Shown here: positions 6,469-7,272 of the stretch, piece after piece
How the letters are laid out: every line of letters begins with the position of its first letter
How positions within the stretch are numbered: the first letter of the stretch is position 1
Assembly (NCBI GenBank): GCA_905215675.1
Contig: CAJMRA010000117.1
Coordinates: 1-7,272 of the forward strand
Length of the DNA stretch: 7,272 nt
Source: an uncultured bacterium
GTDB lineage: Bacteria > Desulfobacterota > Desulfovibrionia > Desulfovibrionales > Desulfovibrionaceae
Direction of reading: 5' to 3'
Notes under the pieces: generated by a model
Database searches by the model: none
Seen by the model: only the letters and a program-made list of their open reading frames with translations
What the model was told of the DNA's origin: nothing
Translations under genes and position numbers: made by a program

Positions 6469-6506
6469 GGTTGGAAACGCGCAGCGTTTCAAACTGAAAT
6501 TGCTCT
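6469..6506 (-). repeat. 38-base palindromic intergenic repeat, copy 1 (trpC-trpF gap)
   Basis: Read on the minus strand, this 38-base segment matches the copy at 7211-7248 at 35 of 38 positions, with one uninterrupted run of 22. The core is a palindrome, GAAACGC-TGC-GCGTTTC, whose arms extend to 11 bp with one mismatch in this copy. It starts three bases after the trpC stop codon and lies inside the operon. There is no T tract, so it is not an intrinsic terminator. It looks like a REP-type interspersed element. Copy number elsewhere in the genome cannot be seen from here. Confidence 0.8.
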
Positions 6507-6512
6507 GGCGCG

Positions 6513-6539
6513 GCGGAGTCCGGGTTGCCCCGGAGCCGC
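6513..6539 (+). other. GC-rich hairpin upstream of trpF
   Basis: Bases 6519-6524 (TCCGGG) pair with 6529-6534 around the TTGC loop. Bases 6513-6516 (GCGG) pair with 6536-6539 (CCGC) across a small internal loop. Only three Ts follow, so termination would be weak. It sits 34 bases before the trpF start and directly after the palindromic repeat. It may act as an RNA stabiliser, a processing site or a mild polar element within the operon. Confidence 0.4.
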
Positions 6540-6573
6540 TTTGCAACTCCGTTCCGTAAACAAAGGAGCCGTC

Positions 6574-7185
6574 ATGCTGGTAAAGATCTGTGGTCTTAAA
6601 CGCGCCGAAGACGTACGGGAAGCCGTCGAACTGGGGGTGGATTTTTGCGGATTCATCTTTCATCCGCAAAGTCCCCGGGCCATTGCTCCGGCACGGGCCG
6701 CAGAGCTGGACAGCGGCGACTGCCGCAGGGTGGGCGTCTTTGTGGAGCAGGGCTCCGAGGAGATACTGGGCGTCATGGACGCGGCGCGTCTGGATTTTGC
6801 CCAGTTGCACGGGCGGCAGAGCGTGGACTGCGCCCTGCGGATCGGCGCGGAGAAAGTGATCCGGGTGCTGTGGCCCGAGCGCTTTGCATCCGTGAGCGCC
6901 TTGCAGGCCGAGATAGATCGGCATGCGCGGGCCTGCGCCTGGTATCTTCTGGATGCGGGCAAGCGGGGCGGCGGCAGCGGGCGTCACCTGGACTGGGATT
7001 CCCTACGGGAGCTTCGTTTCCCGCACCCCTGGCTGCTGGCCGGAGGTCTGAGCGCGGCCACGCTGCCCGCAGCGCTGCAATCCTGCCGCCCCGACGGCGT
7101 GGATTTGAATTCCGGCATCGAGGTGGCCCCCGGCGTGAAGGACGTCGACCGCCTGCGCGAGGCCGTACTGACGGCCAGAGCATGA
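6574..7185 (+). CDS. trpF: Phosphoribosylanthranilate isomerase (TrpF)
   Basis: TrpF isomerises phosphoribosylanthranilate to CdRP, the substrate of TrpC. The 203-residue TIM barrel has KICGL (4-8) with catalytic Cys6, GFIFHPQSPRAI (26-37), VGVFV (53-57), FAQLHG (75-80), LLDAGKRGGGSGRHLDW (125-141) with catalytic Asp127, LLAGGLS (154-160) and GVDLNSGIEVAPGVKD (175-190) for phosphate and substrate binding. The ATG at 6574 has AAGGAG (6563-6568) five bases upstream. A TTG at 6541 is in frame, but it would place the ribosome-binding site inside the gene and add 11 residues ahead of the normal N terminus. The gene is complete. Unlike its tightly packed neighbours it is separated from trpC by 107 bases. 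Inverted copies of a 38-base repeat lie on both sides. I saw no convincing promoter of its own, so it is probably read from the trp promoter. Confidence 0.95.
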   Translation: MLVKICGLKRAEDVREAVELGVDFCGFIFHPQSPRAIAPARAAELDSGDCRRVGVFVEQGSEEILGVMDAARLDFAQLHGRQSVDCALRIGAEKVIRVLWPERFASVSALQAEIDRHARACAWYLLDAGKRGGGSGRHLDWDSLRELRFPHPWLLAGGLSAATLPAALQSCRPDGVDLNSGIEVAPGVKDVDRLREAVLTARA

Positions 7186-7210
7186 CGCGGCCGATGTGTC
7201 TGCGGACACT

Positions 7211-7248
7211 AGAGCACTTTGAGTTTGAAACGCTGCGCGTTTCAAACC
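7211..7248 (+). repeat. 38-base palindromic intergenic repeat, copy 2 (after trpF)
   Basis: This copy lies 25 bases past the trpF stop and is inverted relative to the one at 6469-6506. Its arms are perfect: 7223-7233 pair with 7237-7247 (11 bp) around the loop TGC. The three differences from the other copy fall at positions 7, 11 and 34 of the element. The last of these restores the perfect palindrome. No T tract follows. The rest of 7186-7272 holds a 5-bp stem (7196-7200 with 7205-7209) and nothing I can identify as a gene. The start of the next gene is not in the window. Confidence 0.8.
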
Positions 7249-7272
7249 ATACGGCCTGTCGTTTCGCGGAAA

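Noticed and set aside
6541..6573. TTG start for TrpF at 6541
   Set aside because: It would place the good AAGGAG site inside the coding region. The ATG at 6574 leads straight into the canonical LVKICG N terminus.
7211..7248. Palindrome after trpF as an intrinsic terminator of the operon
   Set aside because: The 11-bp stem is strong, but no T tract follows, the same element lies inside the operon between trpC and trpF, and trpB/trpA would be expected further on.

Overview
The window is GC-rich and encodes ordinary bacterial nitrogen and amino-acid metabolism, all on the + strand. It holds a type III glutamine synthetase gene (glnN) followed by the 5' part of a tryptophan operon, read as trpL (leader peptide), trpE, trpGD (fused), trpC and trpF. 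The gene order, a type III glutamine synthetase beside trp genes, and the style of the intergenic palindromes suggest a delta-proteobacterial sulfate reducer of the Desulfovibrio group. That assignment is inference from memory, not a database match.

Layout. Bases 1-209 contain no gene. They hold a GC-rich hairpin flanked by A and T tracts, probably the terminator of a gene to the left, and a second hairpin with a T-rich tail ahead of glnN. glnN fills 210-2399. A perfect TTGACA -35 box begins on the base after the glnN stop codon. It drives a 2435-2684 leader that carries a short Phe-rich peptide with tandem Trp codons, an antiterminator pairing, and an intrinsic terminator with a T7 tail. This is a textbook-style ribosome-mediated attenuator. 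trpE, trpGD and trpC follow with overlapping ends (20 and 11 bases), so they are probably translationally coupled. trpF is set apart: a 107-base gap precedes it and a non-coding tail follows it. Two near-identical 38-base palindromic repeats in opposite orientation flank it. The window ends before any trpB or trpA.

How the genes work together. GlnN makes glutamine. The TrpG domain takes the amide nitrogen of glutamine and passes it to TrpE, which turns chorismate into anthranilate. The TrpD domain adds phosphoribose, TrpF isomerises the product, and TrpC closes the indole ring to give indole-3-glycerol phosphate. Trp supply is sensed at the leader through charged tRNA-Trp and probably at TrpE by feedback inhibition.

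I see no phage, CRISPR, transposase or defence genes. The points most worth a second look are the trp attenuator and its placement directly behind glnN, the inverted 38-base repeats around trpF, and an apparent substitution at a conserved acidic position in TrpC. I do not see a clearly undescribed system.
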